Assembly (NCBI GenBank): GCA_009809945.1
Contig: WTPW01000415.1
Coordinates: 226,656-290,655, forward strand
DNA length: 64,000 nt
Source of the DNA: Gigaspora margarita
Lineage: Eukaryota > Glomeromycota > Glomeromycetes > Diversisporales > Gigasporaceae
Direction of reading: 5' to 3'
The notes beneath the pieces are model-generated. The model did no database searches. It was not told the origin of the DNA and saw only the letters and a list, made by a program, of their open reading frames with translations. The translations under genes and the position numbers were made by a program. Of this stretch, positions 9,696 through 20,185 are shown piece by piece. Positions within the stretch are counted from its first letter, which is position 1. Each line of letters starts with the position of its first letter.

Positions 9696-12159
9696 TTAAC
9701 GCTTCTTGATATATTTTTCTGCTTGTATCCATAAAATACTTGGATCTCTAGCACTTCGTTCATCATAATACAATTGGTAATCTGCCTGTCTATAGGAAAA
9801 ATCCATAACTTCATCCGGGTTATTAACGCTATATACTTCAGCAACAGTAAAAGATAAAAGTTTACTTTCAGGAAGAGTCATCCTAGAAACTAAATCATTA
9901 AGATTTGGATTAGCGTCCAAAAGACTGTTAACATCACTACTATGAACCACCGTTCCACCAGTAAAACTTGCAAAAGAAAATCTAGTATTTGGAAATCCTC
10001 CAACAGATACAGTGGGAACATTAACTTCTGCTAATCGTTGAACTATAAGTGCGCATGATGATCCACAAATACCGTTTGTTAAAATAACAAGATTTTCCTC
10101 AGTCCACGGAAATTTTGGAGGCACTGGATAATTTAGAAACTCTATTGTTTCATTTCTAAATGCTTTTGTTGTATATTTAACTTGGGTACCACCGCGTATA
10201 TATGTATTGTTTCCAATAAATTCATCGACGTTGTTAAATGAAGCATTTGTCTTTGTTGAAATAAATGTTCTATAATTGAATATATCATAAAATTTATTTG
10301 CATTTGAGCCTTCTTTTATAAAAGCTGTAGTCGCATCTGTAACTTTTATATCTTCTGGAAAAATTTCTATGCTAGGAAATAAAAGTTTAACGATAAAATC
10401 TGCAATAGCTACAAACCCACCACCATTATTACTAAAATCAAAAACTATCTATCAAAAAAAAATATGAGATATATTATATTCATTCATTAATTCATAAATA
10501 AATAACAACTTGTAATATTTTTTCATAAACAAATTTATATGTTACCTTTTTTATACCTCTATTAGCTAATAATGTAAATCCAACGATTATATCATCCAAG
10601 AAACGAATCGTCTGGTCAGGGGTAAACCTTCGAGTATCTTCAGTCGAAATCAAGACAATACCAAAATCTTGTAATACATAAAACCTGGAGATAATTGCAT
10701 CGAATATTAAGGACGCGTTACCCACCGAAGTCTCATTAATGTATGAAGATTTGTATTTTGAACTTATTGGAGCAAAAAATGTATTGATAGAAACAAAAGT
10801 TGGAACTCTCCACGCTTTAGTAATGTTAGAAATTCTATCACTACAATTTAGTGTATAAGAAGTGCTTGGACCTGTAGGTAATTGAGTTCTAAGCGTAAAT
10901 TTTTGTCCAAATATTTTGAAGTCCCTATCTCCAAAAGCAAGAGATGCGAGGGCATAATTAAACCGAACACTTAAGTCTCTTGAATCTCGTACGTGATTAC
11001 GAGCAAATTCAGTAATCACGTCAATCGCTGGTTTACCATCTATATATATAACTTGACAATCAATCGTACTTGGATCTATTGAGTCATCAAAAACTTTGAT
11101 TTGCTAAAAATATCAATAATGCATGTTAGCACGCATTAGATTAGTATTATATATATAATTCTAACCAAATTCTTTCAAAATTTTGGTTGCCAGTATTCTG
11201 TTTGTTAATACTCCAATTTAGCATATAATTAAAACTAAAATGATTTTTTTTTGTAAAGCATAATAAATGGAAAAATCGCAAATAGTTTCACGCATTTACA
11301 TATGTACATATGTACAGTACGTATGTATGTTAGCATGTTATGAATAATTTACCTGTGTGCCATCTGGTTTAATTACCGAATATAATAGTTTCACGCATTT
11401 ACATATGTACATATGTACAGTACGTATGTATGTTAGTTATGAATGATTTACCTGTGTGCCATCTGGTTTAATTACCGAATACATAGAGAATTCTTGATAG
11501 AACAAATATGTTGAATAATTTGTATCACTGAACCTATAATAAGATATATGAGATACAAAATTTATTCAACGATTATACAGAATTATACAGCACCATAGTC
11601 TTTTGAAAATTGAATAGCTTACGCGGTGTGGCCATCCCTCATTTCAGCAATGAGATCTTCAACAGCATACTAATATAATTGAAAAATTTTTTTCATATAA
11701 CGATAATACAAAATATAAATTTTCAAAAAATGATTTATTTATAATTTTACCATAAATTGATATTCATATGAATAATTTTTCTTTAGTAATAAATCTAATT
11801 CTGATATTAAATCCATAGCTCTAAATGTAAACCCTGGTTTTGGTTCTTCTTTCGCTTGATCTAAGAANGCATAGAATCCTTTTAAAAGCTCTTTTACTGT
11901 TTCGATTGTCTGAATAAAATTTTTATTAATACCAATTCTACCTAATTTTATTTTTAAATAACTAAATACCTACCTCATTTGCATTCGTTTGATTAAATGG
12001 ATTTGATTCATAGCATGTTTTCACATCGGTGTAATTAAGGTATTCTACCCCTGAACCATAATCGTCAATTACCTTTTGACACTCATTAGTAAGAGAATGA
12101 GCACTGAGAGCAAATAAAACAAAAATAAATGGTGTAAGATAGTTTAATCTCATTTTCAT
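9696..12159 (-). CDS. Secreted S41-like serine peptidase, six exons
   Basis: Minus-strand gene that I join as exons 12159-11974, 11909-11751, 11669-11623, 11533-11452, 11103-10546 and 10448-9696. Every intron is GT-AG, the frame stays open, and the product is 594 residues. Residues 1-22 form a signal peptide (hydrophobic FIFVLFALSA), so the protein should be secreted. Several N-x-S/T sites follow. Exon 6 opens with IVFDFSNNGGG, the conserved strand of tail-specific/CPAF-like S41 peptidases. About 120 residues later NGICGSSCALIV (about 469-480) matches the fungal G-x-C-x-S-x-C block holding the nucleophile, probably Ser474. The central ~190 residues would hold a PDZ-like or cap region, which I cannot confirm. 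Function is inferred as extracellular peptide cleavage; substrates are unknown. One N (11868) falls in a third codon position. The gene is isolated between mobile elements. Confidence 0.8.
11281..11480. repeat. 103-bp tandem duplication covering an exon end and splice donor
   Basis: Two near-identical copies (about 11281-11381 and 11384-11480) sit in intron 4 and the end of exon 4 of the peptidase gene. Each copy holds the last ~30 bases of exon 4, the GT donor and a run of ACATATGTACATATGTAC. The outer donor at 11451 keeps the frame. Reading through to the second donor meets a stop soon after exon 4. Confidence 0.8.
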
Positions 12160-12169
12160 GAAATAATGA

Positions 12170-13316
12170 AATTAAAAACGAATTAATCTTTTGCAAAATT
12201 AATTCGTTGGAAAGCTATATTTCTTTTATACCTTTACATGCTAATATTATAATGAAATTACATTGTATATAATTAATACTGGTAACAGCCTCGATTTGAA
12301 GACAAATAGGTTTATAAAACTTTTTTCATATTTTTCATATTCTCTATATTCTTTTTTTTCCCGCTATTTTGGGATGATTCCGCGATCTTCACTTCCGGAA
12401 CCAAGATTTTGTTGGATGATCTTCATGATCTTGGTAATTCTACATAATTCCGCGTAATACCTGTTTCCGGAAATTTGGACTGTGTCTTAATATATTTGCT
12501 GCTTGAAGCTTATTAATTTAATCTAGAGCCATAGCTTTAAGCCATGCCTTTAAGCTAAGGCTTAGATTTGGCTTAATCAACTTCAAACCATACCCTTCAA
12601 GTGATTGATATGTAGATGTAAGTTGTATACAAAGTAATTAATGTACATAATAAATCAAAATAAGTGTCGTAAAAATAAACTGGAAATGTCGAATAAAACT
12701 TTCAAGTCTTCTCTCTTGATAACACCCAAAACATAGAAGCCGGCTCGAGCTATGGTGCAATTTCGTCGGGAGAAAACACAATTTTATTAATGATTTATTA
12801 TTTGTTATACGTACTGAAATTTGAATCATATTCTATTGTCGCATAATAAATTTTTATAATTTATACTAGTAGACTGGCATGCCCTTACGTCCATGCTTTA
12901 TTAATACATAACTCAAAAGTAAATATTAGAATAGATCAACCAATAACTAAAATTATCATTATGAAATTTAAATAGGGTAGACCTGCTATTAGGTATGTTA
13001 AGTCGTTTAACCTGACTGAGTTCAAAACTCAAACCGTTATGATCAAGATTGAACCAGGGGAACTAGTCAGTTTATTAAATAAGCACGCGATATAACTAGC
13101 TAGGTTTCTTCACGGGAGTCATACATTTTATGTCATAAATAACGAATTATTTACTATATTAAATTTTTTTGGTCATAAACGATAATAATTGTAATGAATC
13201 AATCTATTTATTTCCAATATATTAAATACGCAAATTATTGTAATTATGGCAGAAGTTTTATATCTGTATATATCATATAAATACTCAAGAATTTGTATAC
13301 TTTAAAATAAATCTTC
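12170..13316. other. Intergenic, no supported gene
   Basis: AT-rich flank of the peptidase gene. It has scattered short inverted motifs (CTTCCGGAACCAAGAT near 12390 and TTCCGGAAATTTGG near 12462; an AAGCC/GGCTT stretch near 12535). Open frames here are short and unlike any protein I know. Confidence 0.5.
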
Positions 13317-13321
13317 TAATT

Positions 13322-13465
13322 ACATTACAAGCGACAAGTGTGGCAAGTGAACAAACGTTCAGCATAGCCAAATTATCATTAATCCTACTAGAAATCACCT
13401 TGAGCCAAAAAAGGCCTGTGCTTCTCTCTGTCTTAAAAACCTGGTTCGCAACAAGCTTAATATAG
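13322..13465 (+). pseudogene. hAT transposase C-terminal remnant
   Basis: Translating TTA CAA GCG ACA onward gives LQATSVASEQTFSIAKL and then LSQKRPVLLSVLKTW, ending at a TAG. This matches the hAT dimerisation domain: the A-T-S-V-x-S-E-x-x-F-S block, then a N/D-R-L-like block, then a Leu-rich helix. Only about 45 residues remain, with no upstream catalytic part and no matched terminal repeats found. It is a decayed autonomous hAT copy of the sort that could have mobilised the hAT-type MITEs in this window. Confidence 0.75.
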
Positions 13466-13669
13466 TATGCAGAAGAAATTAAAACCGCGCTAAAACAAAT
13501 AAAATAAAATAAAATGCATCTCAAAGTATAGATATAGTATGAAAAAAAGATTATCAATCAAATTCGTGTAACAAACAATTAAAAACTAGTTAGATTCAGT
13601 TTATGTAGTGCACTGCCGGTTCGGGACCGAAACAGTCTATTTTAACCAGTTTAATATCCCTAGCTGTTA

Positions 13670-13985
13670 TCCAGGTTGGCTTGACCCGTACGGGTCAAAA
13701 TTTTGACGGGTCACGAGTCAAAAATTGCCTTGACCGGATCAAGCTGGTTAGTTATATAGGCAGAAATCTAATGAACAGATGTAGAAAATGAATGAACTTA
13801 GGTTAAAAGGTTTATTTTTTAATACAAAACCATATCAAAAGTATGCATTTTAATATACCGGGATTTAAAATATAAAATAATCAAGTTTGACTTATGTGAC
13901 TATTGACCAGGTCAACTTGGGCCAACCCATTTTTCGACGCGGGTCACAGCTTTAAAATAGGGTTTACCAGCTGCAGAGATGATTA
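13670..13985. repeat. Decayed inverted repeat with GGGTCA/TGACCC motifs
   Basis: GGTTGGCTTGACCCGTACGGG on the left is partly complementary to the right side, where GACCAGGTCAACTTGGGCCAAC and CGCGGGTCAC occur. It is probably an old DNA transposon end pair. Boundaries and target duplication are not clear. Confidence 0.35.
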
Positions 13986-14755
13986 TTGTCGATTTATACA
14001 ATCAATTAAAAAATAATCGAGTATTATTTTTTTATCGATGCTAATTTGAATAATTACAATCGATACCCACTATTTAAAAGGTTTCTGATGATTGTACCCG
14101 GGGTCTTATTCAAGAACAACATTTTTAAATTGAATAGTATCCTCTGGAGGAAACGGCACTATATGGAGGTATGTCATATGTAGGGTTGCGCCCCAAAAAT
14201 TACCAGATTAGGATTAGGTAGAATTAGCCATGTATCACATACTTTTGATATGTATCCTATATTACGGCAAAACTTTTACATGTAAATATCAGGTTTGAGA
14301 CTCGTCACATTGTATTAATAATTAGAGATTTTTCATTTGGTTGACCCTAAAAACATATTGTTATTAGAGTATGACATTAGCTAAATATGTTAACTAATCA
14401 AATATTTTACATCTAACAGATTTTTATGTTAAGCAAACAATACTATTATTGCAATTGTTTTTTTGGTTAATTTAATATTGAATATTGACATAAAATTTAA
14501 AGACAATTAATTTCTTGACAGAATATTAAGTTACTTTGATATTTTCACCATATTTAGTTGTTTGATTTATAGATTAGTTAAATTGAGCATATTTAAAAAA
14601 ATACAAGCAGGTGGGGGGTTTTTTTTTTGTTTTACATATTATATAATTATCAATTTACGTTTATTTATTGATTTATTATTAACTTCATACACCAGAATTT
14701 AAATCTTGCACGTATTGGCTATTTAATTTTAAGCAGGATACATATTATGGTAACG
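13986..14755. other. AT-rich spacer
   Basis: No gene, RNA or clear repeat could be supported in this stretch. Confidence 0.5.
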
Positions 14756-14900
14756 ATTCCCCAAAAGTTAGTCCCCTACAGACCATTTATTCGACTTCAC
14801 GCATCTGCTAAATATGTATAGCTGCAACTAATTAAATGCTAACCTTAATCTATGCGATGTCAGGCAATGGCCTGTAGAGGTACACCAACTTTCGGGGAAT
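14756..14900. repeat. Foldback MITE (145 bp)
   Basis: ATTCCCCAAAAGTTAGT at the left pairs with ACCAACTTTCGGGGAAT at the right, and CTACAGACCATT pairs with AATGGCCTGTAG further in. Its centre (GCAACTAATTAAATG ... ATGCGATGTCAGGC) is clearly related to the centre of the repeat at 59890-60020. Confidence 0.65.
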
Positions 14901-15389
14901 TGAGCGGCTACTCATACTATATATACACATTAATTCGTGTTGGTACAAGCTTCAAGTTTAAAATGATCACACTTACACTTTTATTTATTTATTAATCATA
15001 CTGATTGATAGGTATAAATTCTCTGGTAATTATGATCATGATTCGTGTGGATTTATTGACTGAATAAACATTGTTACATCTTAACACATAAAGAACGGAA
15101 AGTATTGCACGCACGAGATATATTATTATGTGGATGCATCTAGTTGATGCCAGATATTAACTTTATTGACTATGAGCAGCACATATCAGTCCGATTGATG
15201 TCGAGATTGGATATGCACCCAGAAATAGCAGTTATAATTGCGCTGTGCATTGCTGTCATCGGTTGAATTCGCAATATGCAACACCAGCCGTGGTTTCCCA
15301 CATTGCATAAAACAGGCCGGTCTTGATAAGAAGTTTAAGCTACAATAAAATGGAGTTCTATGTAAATTCCCATGGGTGGGAGAGTTACG

Positions 15390-15480
15390 AATAGGGATGG
15401 GCAAATCGGAAAATATTGCGCAGGCTGCACAGCCTACACGGGCCTGCATTATGCTAATGCGGGCCAAAATTGCTAAAATT
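15390..15480 (+). repeat. Solo hAT-like left end
   Basis: TAGGGATGGGCAAATCGG followed by GGGCC/CTGCATTA-rich subterminal sequence looks like a hAT end. A similar but weaker right end (GGGCCAATTCCTA) occurs near 18270. The flanks do not give a matching duplication, so I do not join them. Confidence 0.35.
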
Positions 15481-15726
15481 CGAAGGTTTACGACTTATCA
15501 CGACCTTCCGAAATATTCCACTTGCGCAGCAGTACAGGTGCGAATCTTTGGTCTGCCTATCGCATGCATCTTCTTACACTTGTCACTGACAATGGATTCC
15601 ATATTGCGGTTCTAAATTAGCAGTTGATTAATTCTACTTGTCTGCCTTCATGTGCACTCTTCCACGCCACCAGCCTAAAGTATTCCCAATGATGATTAAC
15701 AGCTGACTCTCATCTAACTGGGGATT

Positions 15727-15975
15727 ATAGATGCTTGACGAAATTATTTTTGAATTGACGAATAGTTTCGTCATTTTGAGATTGTGCCAAAAATTTTATA
15801 TAAACACCAAGAAAATTTTCTATAACTTAGACAGCATACTCCTTATAATAATATTCTGATTCAAAATTTATTTCGTCACTAATAATTATAGATCAAAATA
15901 ATTTCGTCAAGAGTTTCGTCATTTCGTCAGGTTTAATTTCGTCTACTAATAAAATCAATTTCGTCAAGCATCACT
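15727..15975. mobile_element. MITE with TGCTTGACGAAATT ends (249 bp)
   Basis: The left end ATAGATGCTTGACGAAATT is complementary to the right end. A 10-bp direct repeat ACTGGGGATT flanks it (15717-15726 and 15976-15985); part of this may be element sequence, so the true duplication is 8-10 bp. TTTCGTCA repeats fill the interior. It shares its outer motif (TAGTGATGC/TATAGATGC) with the element at 17771-17894. Confidence 0.75.
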
Positions 15976-16111
15976 ACTGGGGATTGCTTCTGCATATCCT
16001 TGTTTGACCATCTTTTCGATCTGTTGACTTCCATCAACTTAAAGATCGAACTCGATTAAAATTTTAAATTTTTTGAATAATTTAAAGTTTTAATATTAAA
16101 TTTATTGCGGT

Positions 16112-16426
16112 TTGCAGAAAGGTGTGACCACTGCAGATCATGATATCATGAATATTACGGGAAATTCCGATTTTAAGAGAACTTTACAGATTTCAACGGA
16201 TATAGAGATATTTTGGAAAATACAACTGATCAATAGACAATCCAGAATCCCGAAATTTCCTTCGATCATTATCACAAATACTGTAAGTGCAGATATGTAT
16301 ATGCTTGAAAAATTTTTTTCTTACGACTCTGACCCGCTGCTGCATAATATACCCAGGTCTTTTGTGAGTTTTTTTGTTCGGTATTTTATATTAGACCCGG
16401 GTCTTTTAGTCAGTGCACTACGGTAG
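16112..16426 (+). CDS. Uncharacterised ORF (doubtful)
   Basis: 104 codons with no recognisable domain. The 3' part covers a direct repeat of ACCCGGGTCTTTT-like sequence (about 16354 and 16396), so the frame may be a chance read-through of repeat DNA. There is no intron signal or neighbouring gene to support it. Confidence 0.12.
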   Translation: MQKGVTTADHDIMNITGNSDFKRTLQISTDIEIFWKIQLINRQSRIPKFPSIIITNTVSADMYMLEKFFSYDSDPLLHNIPRSFVSFFVRYFILDPGLLVSALR

Positions 16427-16960
16427 TTGTTTATGGCTACATGACTGATATTAAAAATCAAATCATTTAAAGCGCACAGACGGACAAACATTAAATTTTT
16501 GTAATATAAATGAGTTCACCATTCAAATGTTATTATATACTATAGGGTCACATATGATAAACAAAAAATTTATAATTTTAAGTTATCAAATAATAATCTT
16601 TTTAATATGTAATAAGAATATTTAAATTTTAATTAAATACAATACCAAATGAACTGCGTATTGTTAATGAAGTAGCATCTGGACTTTTATTGCATGACAA
16701 TAATAATTTTCGGAGCAGAATGGAGGCACTCAAGTCCAGACAATAAAATAAAATAAAATTCACATAGTAGTATATGTGTGTCGATCACAAATTTAATCAG
16801 CCCGTGTTATCGATTGGAATTGTTATTAAACTTATAATACTGTGATAACCAATTCAATAATGATAACATGACTTCATATTGTTATGAATAAGAAGCAAAT
16901 AACTTAAAATAAAAATTTCTAAATCAAGGTCTTTTGATTGAATATTGGAAACTTATTATG
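16427..16960. other. Spacer without supported features
   Basis: AT-rich, with short frames only. Nothing recognised. Confidence 0.5.
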
Positions 16961-16961
16961 A

Positions 16962-17080
16962 TTAGGATGGGTACGGTTCAGTCATGAACGGTCATGCCGG
17001 TTAATAACCATGACCGATATTAGCCGGCCAGAGCGGTTTGACCGACTGGTCAAGATTATGACCGATGCAAATTTCTTAAT
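16962..17080 (+). repeat. Solo hAT-like end (GGTCA/TGACC family)
   Basis: ATTAGGATGGGTACGG followed by repeated TGACCG/CGGTCA motifs. It is related to the opposite-facing end at 9035-9147. The two ends face the wrong way to bound one element, so these are two separate remnants. Confidence 0.4.
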
Positions 17081-17180
17081 ATTCTGGCTAATAAATGAAT
17101 AATTATTGCTTAAAAGCCATATCGGTATATCTGTATCATCTGATAAATAGAGAAATAAACCCAAACCGCACCAGGGGCCC

Positions 17181-17560
17181 CTACAGGAGTCTAGACACTT
17201 TTGCAGTAACGTGACCATCACGTGGTGTGGCATCATTTGGATTAACTTTTTGGCTTTATGTTAAGGTTAGGGTTAGGGTTTGTATATATAGACTTAGAAG
17301 GCCACTATCTATATGTAAACAAACCACGTGTACAAGAAGAAAAAAGAGAAAAGAGCGAAAATACTCAAAAAATAGTGTTTAAATTGGCCTTGAAAACCAC
17401 ATAAAAATGCCAGAATGTGATTTTACACATATATAGTGACCTTTTAAGTCTATATATACAAACCATAACCCTAACCTTAACATAAAGCCAAAAAGTTAAT
17501 CCAAATTACGCCACACCACGTGATGGTCACGTTGCTGCAAAAGTGTCTAGACTCCTGGAG
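17181..17560. mobile_element. Long-arm foldback MITE with telomere-like and CACGTG motifs
   Basis: Two ~125-bp arms (17181-17305 and 17436-17560) are inverted copies at about 90% identity by eye. They run from CAGGAGTCTAGACACTTTTG inward past CACGTG and a GTTAAGGTTAGGGTT stretch, which reads as two telomere-like TTAGGG units on the left arm. The loop is ~130 bp. There is no ORF, and I could not fix a target duplication. Confidence 0.7.
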
Positions 17561-17639
17561 TGGTCAATCAACCCATTACTCAAAAATTTTTAAACTGTAT
17601 AACTTTGCATGATTAATGATATAATTCATTTTAAATAAA

Positions 17640-18215
17640 ACTTTTTATTAATTGATAATCCGCCTGTCAACTGGAGAGTGACAAAATGTGGGGTACTTCC
17701 ATCTAATTTTTTTTCTTATTAAGTTAATGATATATGTCCACTAATTGAAAGTTGTAGAGCTCATCAAGACTAGTGATGCCTGATGCAACTCACGTGACCT
17801 GACGCAACATATAGTTGCGTCATTTCGTCAAGTGACGAAACATATAGTTGCGTCGCGTCATCTATGGCAAAAATAGCTGCGTCAGGCATCTATAATCAAG
17901 ATGCATCTAACGATGGTCAGATCATCCAAATCGGCCCAGTGGATGGCGAGATATCGTCGAAAAACGATTGGCCGACTATTAAAATCCCGTGATGCAGATT
18001 ACATATAAAAATCACTATAGGCGAAATGTGGCGTGCTTCTATATAAAATTTTTTTCTTACTAAGTTAACGATACATGTCCACTAATTGAAAGATGTAGAG
18101 CTCGTTGAGACGCATCTAACGGTGGTTAGATCATCCAAATCGGCCCAGTGGATGGCGAGATATCTTCGAAAAACTATTGGCTGACTATATAAGATTATCT
18201 GACCTGCGTTAGCAT
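17640..18215 (+). repeat. Tandem pair of a ~230-bp dispersed repeat
   Basis: The unit runs from a GACAAAATGTGG-like start through TATGTCCACTAATTGAAAG, GTAGAGCTC, ATCATCCAAATCGGCCCAG and GGATGGCGAGATATC. It occurs at about 17665-17985 (interrupted by the 17771-17894 MITE) and again at about 18008-18215. A third, inverted copy is at 19918-20132. Non-coding. Confidence 0.75.
17771..17894. mobile_element. MITE with GATGCCTGACGCA ends (124 bp)
   Basis: The ends TAGTGATGCCTGATGCAA and GCGTCAGGCATCTATA are inverted copies. It sits inside the dispersed repeat, and the inverted repeat copy near 20010 preserves the empty site: GAGCTCATCAAGATGCATC there, versus ATCAAGA on both sides here (17763-17769 and 17895-17901). 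That proves insertion with a duplication of at least 7 bp. Same outer motif as the element at 15727-15975. Confidence 0.8.
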
Positions 18216-18476
18216 ATCACCTGGCCCGCATTAATAAAATATCTGGCCTGCTTTAACATAAGTGGGCCAATTCCTAATTAGTATTTGATGTACTTACATA
18301 AAAATATTATGCATGCATTACTTTTTATTTATTTCTCATTCCACATATATATGTACGTACAGAGATAATGCACAAACTGTATGTTGAAATAAATTTTTTA
18401 AATTGTCATTATTAATAAAGTGGGAATCTAGACTTTTAATTTCTTGCATAAAATAATACACCAAGAACATAGTGTA

Positions 18477-18650
18477 CAGTCGACTCCCGCAATAGTCACA
18501 TCTCGCTATAGTCACAATCGCGCTATAGTCACCTTAATTTTATTTATCTGATCATATAAACTATATAAATTCTTTCTCGTTTTAGTCACAATTTCGCAAT
18601 AGGCCCATAAAATGCTGATTTTAGCATGTGACTATTGCGGGAGTTGACTG
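18477..18650. mobile_element. Tc1/mariner (pogo-like) MITE, 174 bp
   Basis: Starts CAGTCGACTCCCGCAATAGT and ends with its near complement (ACTATTGCGGGAGTTGACTG), flanked by TA on both sides (18475-18476 and 18651-18652). CAGT-type ends with a TA duplication are typical of pogo/Tc1-mariner MITEs. CTATAGTCAC repeats lie subterminally. There is no ORF. Confidence 0.85.
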
Positions 18651-18659
18651 TACCATATG

Positions 18660-19178
18660 GGTGAAAATCTCCAATTTTAGTGATTATTTCATATGAGTGA
18701 TAAGGTTAAATAAATTTATGTAATTTAGATAATTATTGACTATTTGATCAGAAATTATAAGCTTGATCATGAATTTCTTATGAGTCATTTATGGATTTTG
18801 TATATATATAACCTAGTTATAGATTTTTATATGTATGGACAGTACTTGATCACTACAAATTTTAGTACATTTATACCAAATTATACACCTAATTACTTAT
18901 AAATTTTATATGCTTATTATTTGATTGCTTTGTTACTATTATAATTTTTAAACATGTATTTATATAATAATATTTAAAAAAATTGATAAAATTAAGGCAA
19001 ATCTGAATTGATGAATTTAAAAATTATAAGATTCAAATGTTTTAAAAGTAGGTAAAATCTATATAAGCATTTTTATTTGTAATCAATGCTGTAAGATTTA
19101 TAAGAAATGATTATTATTTTAACTAGAAATTATATTCCTTGTAATAATATATACATATATATATGTATTATATTTATT
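18660..19178. other. AT-rich spacer
   Basis: Long A/T runs and TATATA; nothing supported. It is the insertion target of the SINE that follows. Confidence 0.5.
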
Positions 19179-19194
19179 AATTGTGAAAAATCAA

Positions 19195-19793
19195 AGACCT
19201 TTGGGTCGATAGCTTAGCAGTTAAGCTCCAAGGTCACCAATCGAAGGTTGCCAGTTCGAATCTGCCTAAGGGCAGAATTGAATATGTGTTAGAACCTGAT
19301 TTGGAATAACCGAAGGCACTGACTTAGCCATGTGGCTGTGAGAGGATCTGTAGTAGCAATCTGTGGTGGTGGCGTTCTAGTACGTGATGATTGTACCAAT
19401 AGATTACCAGTCTGATGACTTAAAAGAGGGTTTATTGGGAGCCAATGCCGGTGCAGCACCTAGCGTATATGTGGTGAAGTAAAGCGACAGACCTGTATGG
19501 TAATAGGAAGAACTGAAACACCGCGGGATAAAGGGACCCAGGATGTCAATTGACGGATGCACCCCATACAGGAAGGAGGCCACTTTATGAAGTACAAATG
19601 TGCAATTCGGAAGCTACGTGACCTGAAATATATACACACTGATCTCAAGACCATAACCTGGGCAGAGCGGTTTAAGGTACGCCCTGACCGCGAGTGTCAG
19701 CTTGGTGTTGTTGAGATTGTTCAGGGGTTTGTTGAAAATAGTGGTGGGAACTGCAACCGAAACTAGGGTGATAGTAAAAAAAAAAAAAAAAAA
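19195..19793 (+). mobile_element. tRNA-derived SINE (~600 bp) with 16-bp duplication
   Basis: The 5' head (about 19201-19275) is tRNA-like. It has an A box in TAGCTTAGCAGTTAAG and a B box in AGTTCGAATCT, 40-odd bases apart, with D-stem and T-stem partly pairing. A ~500-bp body of clearly higher GC than its surroundings follows, ending in ~20 A (19776-19795). Perfect 16-bp copies of AATTGTGAAAAATCAA flank it at 19179-19194 and 19794-19809. Internal Pol III promoter, poly-A and target duplication together define a retroposed SINE. A short frame at 19557-19766 is probably fortuitous. SINEs are usually shorter than this. The small divergence of the duplications suggests a recent insertion. Confidence 0.85.
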
Positions 19794-19809
19794 AATTGTG
19801 AAAAATCAA

Positions 19810-19917
19810 GAGACTCTACTCGATCCCATGAATCCTACACAGATCCCATGTGGGATCCTGCATCCCGCATGGGATTTTTAAAAAAATCAGGATTTGTTCA
19901 TCACTAGTCATAGGATT
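19810..19917. other. GATCCCATG/CATGGGAT palindromic patch
   Basis: Short self-complementary motifs (GATCCCATGTGGGATC near 19851). No boundaries visible. Confidence 0.35.
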
Positions 19918-20132
19918 TTATATAGTCAGCCAATAATTTTTTGACGATATCTTGCTATCCACTAGGCCGATTTGGATGATCTAACCACTATTAGATGCAT
20001 CTTGATGAGCTCTACAACTTTCAATTAGTGGACATATATAGTTAACTTAATAAGAAAAATTTTTTAGATGGAAGCATACCACATTTTGTCACTCTTTATT
20101 TGATAGGTGGATTATCAATTAATATAACAGAT
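19918..20132 (-). repeat. Inverted copy of the 17640-18215 dispersed repeat
   Basis: Reads on the minus strand as the same unit, starting from the TATAGTCAGCCAATA-type edge and running to the GGATTATCAATTAAT edge. It contains the empty site for the 17771-17894 MITE and is the target into which LINE-B inserted: its terminal sequence is the left target duplication of that LINE. Confidence 0.75.
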
Positions 20133-20185
20133 TACACAGAGGACCTGGTTTATATAATGGCCAGACCCAACGTACAGGACAGGCT

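Noticed and set aside
12263..12457. Small Phe/Tyr-rich ORF near the peptidase promoter
   Set aside because: Its composition is that of random AT-rich DNA, and it overlaps short inverted repeats.
9035..17080. One element bounded by the GGTCA-rich ends at 9147 and 16962
   Set aside because: The ends face away from each other, so they belong to two different remnants.
15390..18275. A 2.9-kb hAT element between TAGGGATGGGC and GGGCCAATTCCTA
   Set aside because: The ends match only partly and the flanks show no shared 8-bp duplication; several independent insertions lie between.
19557..19766. 69-codon ORF in the SINE
   Set aside because: The SINE body is non-coding in structure; the frame is short and has no known relative that I recognise.
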